Assembly (NCBI GenBank): GCA_028571685.1
Contig: CM053148.1
Location: 86,450,001 to 86,514,000 of the forward strand
Length of the DNA: 64,000 nt
Origin: Heterohyrax brucei
Taxonomy: Eukaryota; Chordata; Mammalia; Hyracoidea; Procaviidae
Direction: 5' to 3'
This document shows, in pieces, positions 34,345 through 47,500 of the stretch. Under the pieces are notes generated by a model, which was given only the letters and a program-made list of their open reading frames with translations, did no database searches and was not told where the DNA came from. The translations under genes were made by a program, and so were the position numbers. Every line of letters starts with the position of its first letter. Within the stretch, counting starts at the first letter, position 1.

Positions 34345-34430
34345 TTGTTCAGCAAATATCATATGATTATCTGCTATGTGCCAGGCACTGCGCCCTGAAC
34401 TTGGAATACATCAATGAATGCCAGACAAAC
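34345..34430. mobile_element. L2/MIR-type 3' fragment
   Basis: 'ctgctatgtgccaggcactg' and the flanking text match the common old LINE2/MIR tail. Confidence 0.55.
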
Positions 34431-34489
34431 ATTCCGCCTTCGGATGCCTTTGTAGTGTGTTTTCCATGTAAATACATGCTGGATATTTT

Positions 34490-34566
34490 GTAAACAGCTC
34501 TAGCCAAGCCAGCCAAGTGCCGTCGAGTTGGATCCGACTCACGTCGCCATGAGTAAACAGCTCTAG
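34490..34566 (-). mobile_element. 49-bp retroposon with 14-bp target duplication
   Basis: An insert of only 49 bp (34504-34552) is flanked by perfect 14-bp direct repeats gtaaacagctctag (34490-34503 and 34553-34566). The insert contains 'ccaagtgccgtcgagttgg' and is the 3' end of a SINE-like unit found in pieces at 2616, 23404 and 54440. Confidence 0.75.
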
Positions 34567-34729
34567 GTATTGTAAAAATTCCCTCCAATGTCAACGGGTG
34601 GAGTTTCGAGGTGCACATTATTATGACAAATTAAATGAAGAACTTGGGTGCGAATACACTCAAGCTGACCTAAGAACCCACCTCTGCGCTCCGAGACTTA
34701 ATCCCGAACTGGTGGAATACCACTGAGGG

Positions 34730-34796
34730 GACTCTGTCCCTGAAATTCAGGGAGGTCATTGCGACGACTCTGTCTTTGAAATTTAGGGTGGTCATC
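34730..34796. repeat. Direct repeat pair upstream of MRPL39
   Basis: Two 31-bp units starting gactctgtc at 34730 and 34766, differing at about six positions. Both include a ggtcat end. Confidence 0.75.
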
Positions 34797-34967
34797 TTAT
34801 CCAATGATCAAACCTCACCGTTAGCTGAAATAGCCTGGTACTTCCCACCTGGTATAACCATAAAACTGTAAATAACTTTATGTCTGCCACCTCCACCACC
34901 CTAATCAAAGCTCTTCTTTGACCGTAAACAAACCTTATCCCTTCCCCCTTCTAATCAACACTTATTT

Positions 34968-35053
34968 CTTATCAGACCATAAATCCCCTAACCAGAATTT
35001 CTTGCTACTCCTCTTCTTCTTCTTTCCTTATCAAACCATAAATCCCCTTACCT
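34968..35053. repeat. Direct repeat pair upstream of MRPL39
   Basis: Two near-identical 26-bp units (34968-34993, 35028-35053) built on accataaatcccct, offset by 60 bp. A weaker third unit may lie near 34918. The surrounding block 34660-35060 could be a decayed LTR. Confidence 0.65.
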
Positions 35054-35413
35054 CACGCTACCTCAATGGAACTTTATAGGAAAATTGCCCTACTGAGGGG
35101 AGGCGGGCTGAGCCATTCTCGGCGCAGACCCACTCTTTCTCTTCCAGTAGACTTCCCTGAACCCTCTGACTGGTGTGTCTCTGCCTCTGTTTCGGGCCAC
35201 TCTCTCCCCAGCAACCACGACAGCAAGAGGACCAGTGCATCCCCCTCCTCGGCCATGCGCCCTCTGCTCCGGGATCCTGGACCTGGACCGCTATTCCGCA
35301 GGCTGGCACCGACGCGCCCCCTGGTGGCAGCTCGCAGACGGAGCTCCGGGCCAGGAACAGGACCGTCTGGCGCACGGAACCCGGGGACGTCGCTCAGGGT
35401 TCCGGGGGAGGGG

Positions 35414-35444
35414 CCGGAAGTGGACCTGAGCGCGGCACTTCCGC
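35414..35444. promoter_or_regulatory. Inverted pair of ETS/GABPA-type sites
   Basis: CCGGAAGTG at 35414-35422 and CACTTCCGC at 35436-35444 face each other 8 to 38 bp upstream of the ATG. Sites of this type bind GABPA (NRF-2), a known activator of nuclear genes for mitochondrial proteins, and paired sites favour the GABP tetramer. Confidence 0.7.
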
Positions 35445-35451
35445 CGCTGCG

Positions 35452-35524
35452 ATGGAGGCTGTGGCCTTGGGGGTCCGGGGTCTGCGGCTCTGGCGGCTGA
35501 CACCCGGCGGCGGGGTCTGCTGGA
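35452..35524 (+). CDS. MRPL39: MRPL39 exon 1 (coding part)
   Basis: Codes the targeting peptide, starting [16 protein letters not shown]. Donor gtgagt follows; the exon ends after the first base of codon 25. An AfroSINE-rich 996-bp intron follows. Confidence 0.95.
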
Positions 35525-38500
35525 GTGAGTTTCAGCGGCCGTGGCGACAAGGAGCGAGGCCTGAGAGGGTTGTGGGTCTCGGTTGGGCGTGAGGCGGGTC
35601 GTGGGGCTTGCAGGGTCCGCGGGGCAGAGTGGAGGGTCTGCAAGACGGGATCCGGGGGCGCTGGAGCCGGGGCCGCGGGAGGGGCGTGGACGACCTTTGC
35701 AGGGGACCCCCACCGGTGCAAAGACACTGTATCCGTGTGCCCGTCGGGACGCTGCGCTTCTCTTGTCAGCTTCCCTGATTGGAAAATGAGCTCAGCGTAT
35801 CTCCCGCTAGGTATTGATGGTTTTGGTGTAGGATCTCCACTAACCTGGAGTTTCTTAACTTCAAGACCCCTCAGAGTGAGAATTGTGCTCTTTTCTGGTG
35901 GCACGGAAGCACTGGTGGCATAGTGGTTAACAGTTACAACTTCTCACTTAAAGGCCTGCAGTTCAAATCCCCCAGGCGCTCCTTGGAAGCTCTGTGGGGT
36001 GACTGTGCTTTGTCCTATAGGGTCCCTACGGGTTGGAATCCACTCGACTGCAGTGTTTTTTTTTCTCTGGTACCATAATGGTGAAGAGCTACAGCTGCAA
36101 ACCAAAAGATCAGCAATTCCAATTCCCCAAGTGTTCCTTGGAAACTGTGGGGCAGTTCTACTCTGTCTTTCTAGGGCCACTGTGAATTGCTATCTACTTC
36201 ATAGCAATAAATTGTTTTTTTTTCTTCATAAGTTAGTTGCAAGCTAATGGAGTAAGACTCGTGGCCTGACCTCATGTGTGTCAGAGTACAACTGTGTTCC
36301 CTAGGGTTTTGTGGGGCTATTTTTTTGCAAATAGGTTGACAGGGCTTTGTTCTGAGGTGTCTTTGGGTGGAGTTGAACCTCCAACTTTTCTGTCAGCAGC
36401 CTAGCGGGTTACCTGTATCACCCAGGGATTCAAGAGCATGGTGGAGTGGAACTTATGAACCGTGTTACCATTCATTGTTTTTTTCCCCCACTTTTCATAT
36501 TCATTGTAATTCTCCCGTAGAATACATAACAACATCCTCAGTTTCTCAGCTGTCGCTCAGGGAACTGACAGAGATGCGGAATGAGCTCTTTAATAAAGAG
36601 AAAAGCAGGCAGTTATCGTTAACTCCTCGAACTGAGAAGATTGAAGTCAAGCATGTTGGGAAAACCGACCCTGGCACGGTCTTTGTGATGAATAAGAATG
36701 TGTCGACTCCTTACAGCTGTGCCATGCGTAAGTAATGGGATCAGGATGCCAGTTTTGACTGTGGTAGGTGACTGTGCCCTGGTACTGGTAGAGAGGAGGC
36801 TTCCTGGAATCGCTCCCTGAACTTTTTAGATGTTCTTTATTTGACATCTCTGTTCACCTTCTCTGTAGCTGTTGGGAGTTTCTTGGGACTTGCTTGAATC
36901 TGTTTATGGCTGGGAAAAAAACAATGAAAGAACTGTTGCTGTGAAGTCAATTTCTGACTCATAGCAACCCTATAGAACAGAGTAGAACTGCCCCACAGGG
37001 TTTCCAATGAGCACCTGGTGGATTCGAACTGCTGAGCTTTTAGGGTGGCGGCTGTCATCCTTCACCACTGCATCACCGCTGTTTCCCTGTCTGAGGTTCA
37101 GGAGTCATAACCGTGATCACAGGAAGGGTGGACCTGAGTGCTGTGTGACTAGTGTATTTGCCCTTGCTATGTGTTAGGAGCAGCTACCATGTAGGTTCTT
37201 CCTGAAAGAATTTGGACTAAAGAGACTTTGCCCTGCCCTCCTAGGATTTTCTGTTGTTCTCTTTTCCTTGCTAGCTCTATTCTCCGCTCACCGCCTCCTC
37301 CTGGCAGCCTGCTTGTATGTTTGCATCAGTCTGCCTATGCAGTGTGTGAGTGGAAATAGATGGTTGTGATTGGGGTAAAAATGTTCTGTTCTACTTTCTT
37401 GGCAGAGGTGGGGGCCGCTGCTCTGTGTGTGATCTAGTGTGGAGGTGAAGGAAGCAGGTCTTGGATGTCTAGGATGTCTCTGTAGTGGCTTCCCTGGTGT
37501 GCTTTATTGATCGCTACCACTGAGTCGATATATTTGAGTATGTATGTAGCACACCCCAACATGTATACATGTGTGTACAGGTTATATCTGCATATGCACG
37601 TGTGTGTACTCACAGATAACTTCGTATACCCATATAGTGTGCATATCTCCCTGTGTATGTACACTGTATGTTCTTTTCGTCAGAATGTTTGCATGGTAGC
37701 TTTGACAGAACTGGTGATACTTAAATTTGGAAAGCTCAGAAAATAGCATGTCATAGGTGCACACACACGTGCACATACTCACAACTAGCTGCATTGTTTT
37801 AACTTGGAGATCTCAACAGGCATTCCATTAACGTTGTTAACAGCGTCAGCTGCCAGCTCAGGCTGATCTGTAGATGGTGCCCTCAGTCCGCCTTTACACC
37901 AGCACTTGAGTGAGTCCTGCGGTGACTGCTTCGTCATTGGTTTTGTCCCCATTTCTTGAACCCGTGCTGCGTGATAGCAGAGAGGAGGCAAACCCAAGGT
38001 GCAGGCCCTTGTAGACCCTTATACGTGTCACATGTGGAGCTGAGCCATCTGACGCTCTTCATCCACACCTTCCGTCACTCAGTGACTTTTTCTGGAGTGC
38101 CTGCTCTGCCCCAGGCCCATTGCTAGGCTCTGGATATCCTGATAAGTGAGCAAAAGCAGACATGATTCCAGCTTTTGTGGAATGTAAGTAGTGGCTGATA
38201 ATTTAGACCCTGTAGTCTGGTTACTTTTGTGACCCACTGTGTGTTCTAGAACATCTGGTCAGAAGTAGAATTTCGTTCTGGATTCTTAGAGTATACCAGA
38301 GCTGATTGGCTTACGTATGGATTCATATTAAGAATTAGAAAGTGGTAACTGCGTATGTAACTGAGATAAGAGATGGGTTGGGAGCAAAGCCTAAAACTCA
38401 CACAGAACAGCATTATTGTGGGTGTAGACGAATAGGTTTTTCACTTCTGTCCTGTATGTGCATGTGTACAAATAACATCTACAAGGCTGCTCTCTGACTA

Positions 38501-41500
38501 CTTACGTGTCTCTCTCTCTCTTTGAAGGAAACCCTGGTGGTATAGTGGTTAAGTGCTATGGCTGTTAACCAGAGAATTGCCAGTTCGAATCCACCAAGTG
38601 CTCCTTAGAAATTCTATGAAACAGTCTTTTTTTTTTTTGGATCTCTTAGGAGGTTATTAATCATTGACCAGTTCCTTTATAACTGGACTCAAGGACTTTT
38701 CTAAACAGTTTGTGTAATTTTGTTGTTGGGTATTGTTTTTTATTGGGTACTGATGTTAACATACTGCATTTGTCTCCAAAGATACAACTTGCAAAATCTT
38801 GCTTTTCCATTGTTCTGTTTATTAATGTGGTGCTTCTGTGTGTACTGTTTCACATTGGGTTTTGTTCTGTTTAAATGATCTGTTGTCAACTTGCAGATTT
38901 AAGTGAGTGGTATTGCAAGAAGTCCATCCTGGCCCTCGTGGATGGACAGCCTTGGGACATGTACAAGCCTTTGACCAAATCTTGTGAAATTCAGTTTCTG
39001 ACTTTCAAAGATCAGGATCCAAGTGAAGTAAATAAGGTATTTTTGTCTCTCCATTCTCCACCCAGTTTCATTCATCTCCTTTTTTTTTTAAAGCTTTTTT
39101 CTATGGCATATGAAATGTTGAAATAGCCAGAGGTTGAATGTTGTGTTCTACTGGATGGTTGGGGCCTCGCTTGTAATACTAGCTATTTCTGTGGTTCCAG
39201 AAAACGTCTGTCACCCATTTGTCTGTGTTTTGGTTTAGGAACATGGGCATGTCCTTTATACCTTGAGCATCCGTTACATGGCACCTCTGACTATCTTCCC
39301 TGGATTGTCTCAGGAACGTGTGATCTTTCTCTGCACCCTCCTCCCTTTAATACCTTTATCTGCCCCCACCTCCCTTTAATACTGAAAATCATAGCCTTGT
39401 GTGATTTTTATGAAGTGATGTACTGGGATCATGCCACTACCGTCCTGGCATGTTTAATGCAGCCCCTGCCTGCCATCTCAGCTTGGCCTCGTGTTGTGTA
39501 TTTTCATTTCCTCTTTGTTCCGGATACTCTAGAGTACCTGGCCACTACAGGTTTTTGTCACCACCTGGCTTTTCTTAATGTTGTTCCCTTAGTGCTGAGT
39601 GTCAGCTTTCCTGTTCTGTCAAAATCCTGTTTCTCTTTGGTGGTTCAGTTAGAATGTCATCAGTGCTGTGGGACATCCTCAGTTTCCTCTTGTCAGAATG
39701 CATCTTTTTCTCTAGAGTCTCACAGCGCTTTGCTGGTATCTCTGGGTGTAATACTCGTCTGTGATCTTGACTGTAACATAAACTGTTGACTGCATCAGAT
39801 CCTCAGCTCTGTGAAGACAGAAACCCTTTCTCTTACTAGACCCCGTTCTTGACTTAACATAAGCCCCCAAACCAAGTCCTTTGTCAACAAGTCAGTTCCA
39901 ATGCATAGCACCCCTACAGGGCAGAATAGAACTGCTGCATAAGGTTGCCAAGGAGCAGCTGGGGGATTTGAACTGTTGACGTTTTGGTTAGCAGCCAAGC
40001 TTTTAACCAGTGCACCACCAGGACTCAGCATCTGTTATGTATCAGACGTTGTTCTCAGTGATTTATGAGGATTAACTCATTTAATCCTCATAAAAAGTCC
40101 GCAAAGTAGGTGCTGTTATCTCTTATCATCCAAGATACGAAACCAAGACCAGGAAAGATAAAAGCAGCTTGACCAAAAGTTACTGGTTTAATTTAAGTTG
40201 TAGACTCTGGATTTAAACCTAGTTATTTGACTGTGGAGTTCAATGCTGGGGCATTTAGAAACATTCATGTAGGACTGATGAAGAAGTCTTTTTTGCCAGG
40301 GATGCACAGGTGAGTTGAAACCCCAGGTGGGCTTGTTTTGATATAAATGTGAGTGACCCAAGTGCTCTGTTATGGATAAAACTCAACCTATTGCTGTCAA
40401 GTCGATTCTGACTCATAGCAACCCTGCAGACAGGGTAGAACTGCTCCATAGAGTTTCCAGGGAGCACCTGGTGGATTTAAACTGCCGACCTTTTGGTTAG
40501 CAGCCATAGCACTTAACAACTTTGCCACTAGGGTTTCCCTGTTATGGATGGGGATCATAGACAATTTTGAAAAGGTAGAGTTTTTTCTTCTTGTATATGG
40601 TATAAGTAGGTGTACTCACCCTAGCCCACTGCTGTGAGTTGATTCTGACTCGCAGTGACCCTATAGGGCAGAGCAGAACTCCTCTGTGAAGTTCCTTGGG
40701 TGTACATTAGTGTATTTATATTGTTTCCACATAAGTTTATTAACAGATCATCATGGATTTAAAAGGATGTGACTAACGGATAGTGAACTTTTCTGTTAAT
40801 AACCATTCTAGCATCAGCTGTCTTGCACAGAAACACGGTAACAGCACAAACCTGTTACTTCAGTTTTCTGTGGCATTGGATTCCATGGCATTGGACCTCT
40901 ACTAGAAGTAGAGGTCATGCCATGGTTTGATGGTCACTGTCACTGCAGGCTGAGGATGGGCAGATATTTGAGAACTATTTCCCATGTCCAGGTTGATCTG
41001 AATTTTGATGTTGTGAAACCTCGGTGAGTCTCAGTGTGCGCTTTGTCTGTCTGTTACATGCTGTCCCCCAGGCGTACTGGCGTTCCTGTGCCATGCTGAT
41101 GGGCTGTGTGATCGAGCGGGCATTCAAAGACGAGTACGTCGTCAGTTTGGTCAGAGCTCCAGAAGTCCCAGGTAATGTACAAACGTATTATGTGTATGCT
41201 TTTCATAGTCTTTAGATACCTTGGTGCTTATTTCTGATGATGTATAGAGTTCATTTTTAATTGTATCTAATATGAAGTAGTGTCACAAACACATTGCATG
41301 TATTATGGGTAACTAACTCCATCCATTGTGATGTAATGTGACATAAGCACTAACCTGTTGCCAGGAAGCAGATTCTGACTCACAGTGACCCAGTAGGATA
41401 GAGGAGAGCTGCCCCTTAGAGTTTCCAGGGAGCACTTGGTGGATCTGAACTGTTGTCCTTTTGGTTAGCAGATGAGTTCTTAACCATGGAGCCACCAGGG

Positions 41501-44500
41501 CTTGGAAGGAATCCTAAGATGCCAATACCTAGTGAAGGGTACTGTCCTTGAGTAGGCTTGTCATGGCGTATCCTGCCTCAGGGTTTGCTGCTTGCCACTT
41601 GAAGTGGTGGTTCCTGAACTGGGCATCTGAGCAGGCTTCTGGGAGGGGCTGTGCTTTGTCAGAGCTGTTCCCCAGAAATCACCATGGCTCTCGGGGGCCC
41701 GTCTGGAATTGGGGCAGTGGAAGGGTACAAACTCCCCATGTTCAGGTTGGTAGTCTGTGTCAATGTTGCTTTGCTAATACAGATGGCAGCATTTCTGCCA
41801 ATGAAAATTTGTTTGCAAATGATAATGCATTCCGGATGAACGATGCCATGTGAAATGGGCAGTGGATATGAATGAGTGAGTTTCAGACTGCAGCTGCTCA
41901 ATTTCACTTGAATTCCCTATTGAATCAGTAATAAGGTATCCTGATCAGATTGACACAAGCTATGAAGTGCAGTGAGAGCCAGTGCAGGCAAGGCTGGGAT
42001 AAGGGGACTACTGGACGTTATTGGGGGGAGTTTATCAGTGGTATCCTTCTGTACGGATTACACTTAGGTCATATCTGCTAACATTCTAAAGTGTACATTC
42101 TCTTACACTTGAAGAATTCAGTCTGTAGTTAGATAAGATGGTAAAAGTCCATGAATATAAATGTCCTTTGCAGCATAGTGATGGCAAAAGCCTAGCAACA
42201 ATGTAAATGTGTATGTATAGGGTTTTAAATAAATAAAATATGCTAAATCATTTTCAGTGGAATATTACTCAACTGTTAAAAAGAATGAAGTACCACTACT
42301 GATACGGTGGTTGTTGTGTGCTGTTGAATCAGTTGTGATTCAATTGGCTGTTACATGAGTACTGCCAGTTAAGTTTGCAAACTCAGCCTAGAAATAATGC
42401 TACATGTCTCATTGCTGAATACTGCTACAGTCACCTTTGACGTATTGATGCTGTGCACTGATGCCAGTGCCTAGTTCACCTTTCAAAGCCATTTTGGAAC
42501 TCTCTTTTTTCTAGAATAGCCCTGCATGTCATCTAAATGTCTTCCTTTCAATATTTGCTTTATCTTCAGGCACATAAAGTTTTGGGGCCAGATCAGGTGA
42601 TTAGGGAGGGTGTTCTGGTATAGTTACTTGTTTACAGGCTGAAAACTCCCTCACTGACAACTGTGCAGTTAAATGTCTGAGCTTGCCACTGCGCCACCAT
42701 GCACAGTGGCCGTTCCAGAAGGAGTTTGAAAATTGCTGTGAAGGGTGGACTAGGTGCTGGCATCAGTGCACAAGTTTCCAAGAGGTAGTACTTTGAAAGT
42801 GATCATAGTGATATTCAGCAATGAAAACAGACTTAATTGTTGGACCTTGTATGTTTAAAATATTTTTAAGTAAAAACGAGATTTCACAGCAGTATGTATA
42901 TATGGTCACAGATTTTTGTTTTTTTTAAGTGGTGAAAGTATTTGCACCAACAGTATTTGAAAGAAACTCAAGAACTGATTCCGAGTGTTGATTTTGTGGG
43001 AGTGGGAATGCGGGAAAGGGCAGCTTTAGTTTTTCAGGAACACCTTCTCTGCTCTGTGATTCTTTACTGTGAGTGTTAGCATGGACACATTGTTAGAAAA
43101 AGAACAAAAGGATGAAGAAGAGAGAGGTGTTTTTTGAAGGAAATGTTAACAGTGGAGTGCATTCCACATTTTGTGACCGTTTCCTCATTCACCTTATTAA
43201 GTGTTTTGTTCGTGTGGAATGGTGTCTAGTAACTATCTGAAATCTGTGCTGTAGTCCAGGAGCCGTGGTGGTGCAGAGGTTAAGTGATAACAGCTGGTAA
43301 TCCAAAGGCGAGTGGTTCCAGTCCGCCAAGTGCGTCCTGTAGGGTCCCTGTGGTTTGGAATTGACCCAATGGAGAGCATTTTTTTTTTTTTTAAATATCT
43401 ATGCTAGTCTTGGAGGACACTTGAATGTTTTATAAAATCTCAGTGATTTTGGATTAGCAAAAGGGAAGTCAGTTTCTGGGGCAGGAGACAGTGCTGGAGC
43501 TTGGGCAAGCTGCTGGTAACGGTAAATTTTTATAATGGATGGGGAAGGTTGGGAGAGCTTGCTGATCCATTTGTTGTTGGGTTTACAGTGATCGCGGGAG
43601 CCTTTTGCTACGATGTGGTTTTGGATAAAAAACTTGATGAATGGGTGCCAACAAAGGTAAGCCGTTTGATTCTTCAGAGCAAACTCAGAGTTGGTGCCTT
43701 TCTTCTTTGAAAGGGTCCCTGTGTTAACACTGCTGGGTTGTAGTATGTGTTCAGAACGTTTAAAAAATTTGTTGCTTTTTTGGTGTAATTAAGAGTGAGG
43801 GTGTTCACACCAGGGTACTCAGTTGTTTTGCTTAACTTGACTTTTCCTGGAGGTGCCTCCTTCCTTTTACTGTTCCTCAAGATAGTGGATTTCCAGTAGG
43901 ACTGCGGATGCCCAGAGCGTCTCATGCAGATGCTTAGTTCTCTCGGTTGATACAGTGGGGCCCGAGCTGTACCTGCCTGGATACCCGGGACACTGTTGGG
44001 AAAACCACTGCCTGAGCTCTGGTGGCATGGTGCTTGAGGGCTACGTTTGCTAACCAAAAGGCTGGCAGTTCACATCAGCCAGGCGCTCCTTGTAAAGTCT
44101 GTGGGACAGTTCTGCTCTGTCTGTAGGGTTGCTGTGAGTCGGAATTGCCTCAGTGGCAGTGAGTTTGGTTTTTGGAAACCATTTTAGCCTGTTGCAGACT
44201 GTGAGTTCCCTTTTTACGTGAGGGCTACGTGTGAAGAAGTAGGGGAAAATTAAAAAATTAAAATTAAAATTAAAAAATCACGCTAGTGACAAAGCTGCCC
44301 CCGCAAATAGCGACAAATCATGAGAGTTTTCTTTGTGTGTGGCCCGCCTTCTTTATATAGAGTGGGATTGTAGTTCTGGAACTTGGGGAGCAATACCAGT
44401 TACCGCTTACTGTCCTGTGGATTCTGACCCCTGTGACCACCTCTGGGTCACAGTTGAGCTGGGCTCCGTGGGGCCTGAATGGCTGGCTCTGGGGAAGTAG

Positions 44501-47500
44501 ATCAGGAGGCCCGTCGTCTCAGGAACCGCATGGCAGATGCCGACTGCCACCGTTTTGGTTACCAGCAGAGCGTGTTAACTGAAGAGTCTTGTTAGCAAAG
44601 ATGACTTCTGTCAAGAACTCAGGAGGTGGGAGTGCACATGGCCATGAGAAGTCAGTCTGCTTAAGTGTGACTGGGGACAGTGTCAGGTGCCCGAGGCTTA
44701 GGTAAGCAGAACCCAGCACCCTGAGGGTGGGCAGTCTGGTTGTGAGAAAAGAGGAAGCAGTGGACAGGTCAGTTGCGTGGTGCACCCCCGCGCTGCATTT
44801 CAGTATCTCTGCAAACAGATCGTATCTTCTAGTAAAGGGCGTCATAAATGATTATAATTGGCTGTGTTTTGTTTCTTAGTCATAAATCTGCTGTTCAGTG
44901 AAAGGCTGTAGTTCTCGTTTATGGGGAAACACTTGTAAGGCATGTGTTGTTAAGACTCATGCCTTTGTTTTGCAGGAGAACCTACGTTCCTTCACAAAAG
45001 ATGCTCATGTTTTAATTTATAAAGATCTCCCATTTGAAACTTTGGAAGTTGAGGCGAAAGTGGCCTTGGAGATGTTTCAGCACAACAAGTAGGTCTACTG
45101 AATTTGCAGCAATATTAGTATTAAACGTCCACACATTGTATATAATAAAAGAAATTTAGCTCTTAAAAATCTTGCATCCTGTAAACATAGGACATCTTTC
45201 TGTTTTCAGATCGAGGATCTCTTCTTCTGCGCCAGCTTACCTCTCTTCATCTCTTGTACTTATTTCACTGAGAAAAACACTGATACCCTTAGGTCCTTTT
45301 ACGTGCTGTTTTCCTCCTGTTTGTTGGCCCAGATCCGTCCACACAGCAGCACTGTCTCCTCTGCTCTGCCTCGTGAAGTGATAATACAGGTTAAGAAACT
45401 TACCGTTGGTGCTTTGCAGCCCTTCTCTGCCGCCTTCCACCCTTTTAAAGGGTGAGAGTGAAAACCCAGGCAGTTTGGGATTTGATGTGATAGGTCTTAA
45501 GTCTTCTGCACATAAAGCCCCCTGTGATGGATCCTGTCTGTCAGCATGTTACCCTCAGGGAGCTTCACCTCTACTAGTTATGTGCTTGAATAAATTTTAA
45601 TGTCCATCTAGCTGAATATCACAGCTAATCAGAAAGGCAAATCTGTACTAATTAGAAAGGGAAATCTGTACTTTGAAAGTAGAACTTATGCTGAATATAT
45701 GGTTACAAGTTGTGAAAAATTGTGGATTAGGATTTCTGCAGGTATTTAGAAATTAAATCACACCTCCTCATTAAAAATAACAATAAACGAGACCCACTGG
45801 TATTGAGTTGATTTCGACTCACAGCAACTCTATAGGACAGAGTAGAACTGCCCCATAGAGTTTCCAGGGAGCACCTGGCAGATTCAAGCTGCCAGCCTTT
45901 CAGTTAGCAGCCGTGGCACTTAACTGCTCTGCCACTAGGGTTTCTGCATTCTCATAGGGGTGGTTTACTGTACATATGTTTTGGGGTTAGTCTGCAAAAA
46001 CCTCTTGCTACATACTCTACCTTGTCATTTCTCAAACTGATCATCCCTCAGAATACTGTTCCATGAGACACTATTTGCTACACTGATAAAGGTGCACTAT
46101 GTTCAGCTAAGTTTGAAAGAAAATTAGCATAAACAAATTATATCAGTAACATGCTCATATGTACTCTGAAGTCTCCAGAAGTGGTTATAAAAACTCAAAA
46201 CAGACCTGTTGCTGTCGAGAGGATTCCGACTCCTAGCGACTGTTGGGCAGAGTAGAACCGCCCCTACAGTTTCTAAGGAGCTGCTGGTGGTTCCCACGTC
46301 TGGCCTTTTGCTCAGTGGCTGCGTTCTTAACTCCTATACCATCAGGCCTCCAAAGTGGCTCCAGGAAATACTACTTATAATTATATGTGTCTGTGGAGCC
46401 CTTCTTCTGGAGGAGTAAATTAAAATATCTGTGTGTATATATACATATATATGTATTTATTTACAATTTTGGAATGTTGATCACATACTGAAAGGTAACA
46501 TTCAGGGTGCACTACAAAGGGCAGTGGAGCCCATGGTGAGTGTAGCTGTTAAGAGCTGAGCTGCCATCCAAAGGTGTGAATCCACCAGACACTCCTTGGA
46601 AACCCATGGGACAGTTCTACTCTGTGCTTTAGGTCACTTTGAGTGGGAATAGACTTGGTGACAATCAGTATGAAAGTCTGTATTGTGAATGTGCTCAGTG
46701 GGGGAATTTGAGGATTTAAGGTATTTATGAAACATCCCAGAAGGGTCTTGGGTATAGTCTGGGGCTCAGAAGGCTTGTCAAGTCGAGGTGGGGATATGGG
46801 GGTATAAATACTTCAGTGATAACTGAAGTGGTGCCAGTCAGGTTGCTAGCCTCAGGAGACTGCTTCGTGGGAAGGGAGGGCCTATGACAGAGCCCTCAGG
46901 AACCCTGCATCTAAGGGTAGTGGGGGGGTTGACAAGACAGTTCACGGTGGACCAGGTAACGGGAGCCAGTGGGAAAGTGCTTGTTGAGAAAAGGTAGGGA
47001 GTAGTAACAGGGAGATGAAGGACCAAAGAGAGCCACCAGGTTGGCACCAAGGAGCTCCCTGTGGATCTCGGGGCTGTATCTGGACTAAGGGAGGTGAGAA
47101 GCTGGCAGGAAGCCAGAGGGGAGACAGCCAGGAGAGACCAAGCTTCCAAGAGGTATGGCTGAACGGGAAGAGAAAGTAGATACCTTTAAACAGCTTTTGT
47201 GTATGTAGAATTAAGTTGTGTTTTCTTTTTTTCCCTCTTTGCTGCTTCTCAGATACAAAATAGATTTCATAGAAGAGAAGGCATCTCAGAATGCTGAGAG
47301 AATAGTGAAGCTACGCAGGTAAGCAGCAACCTAACCATCAGCCCCTGCTCTAAGTCGTAGGGAGGCTTAGCTTCCTGGTGACCCCGGTGAAGGGCATGGC
47401 TCAAATACATGAAGGGGTGTCACTGTTTTTAGTTGACATTTTATTCTTTTTTGTAAAAAAATTATAGCGTGCTTTAAGTGAAAGTTTGTAGTCCGGGTCA

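Larger units (their letters stand above)
35090..35740. promoter_or_regulatory. MRPL39: CpG island and MRPL39 promoter
   Basis: GC-rich, CpG-dense sequence in an otherwise AT-rich window, centred on the MRPL39 start. No TATA box lies just upstream of the ATG, as expected for a housekeeping nuclear gene for mitochondria. Long open frames on both strands here are a by-product of high GC. Confidence 0.85.

Noticed and set aside
1-35000. Minus-strand JAM2 exons, expected next to MRPL39 in other mammals
   Set aside because: No stretch encoding the JAM2 signal peptide or Ig domains was seen. The gene probably starts beyond the left edge.
35066-35500. Plus-strand frame of 144 codons overlapping the MRPL39 start
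   Set aside because: Out of frame with MRPL39, compositionally driven, no recognisable domain.
35074-35904. Long minus-strand frame of 276 codons across the promoter
   Set aside because: It lies in the CpG island, where stops are rare by composition. It is Pro/Arg-rich with no domain and overlaps MRPL39 exon 1 on the other strand.
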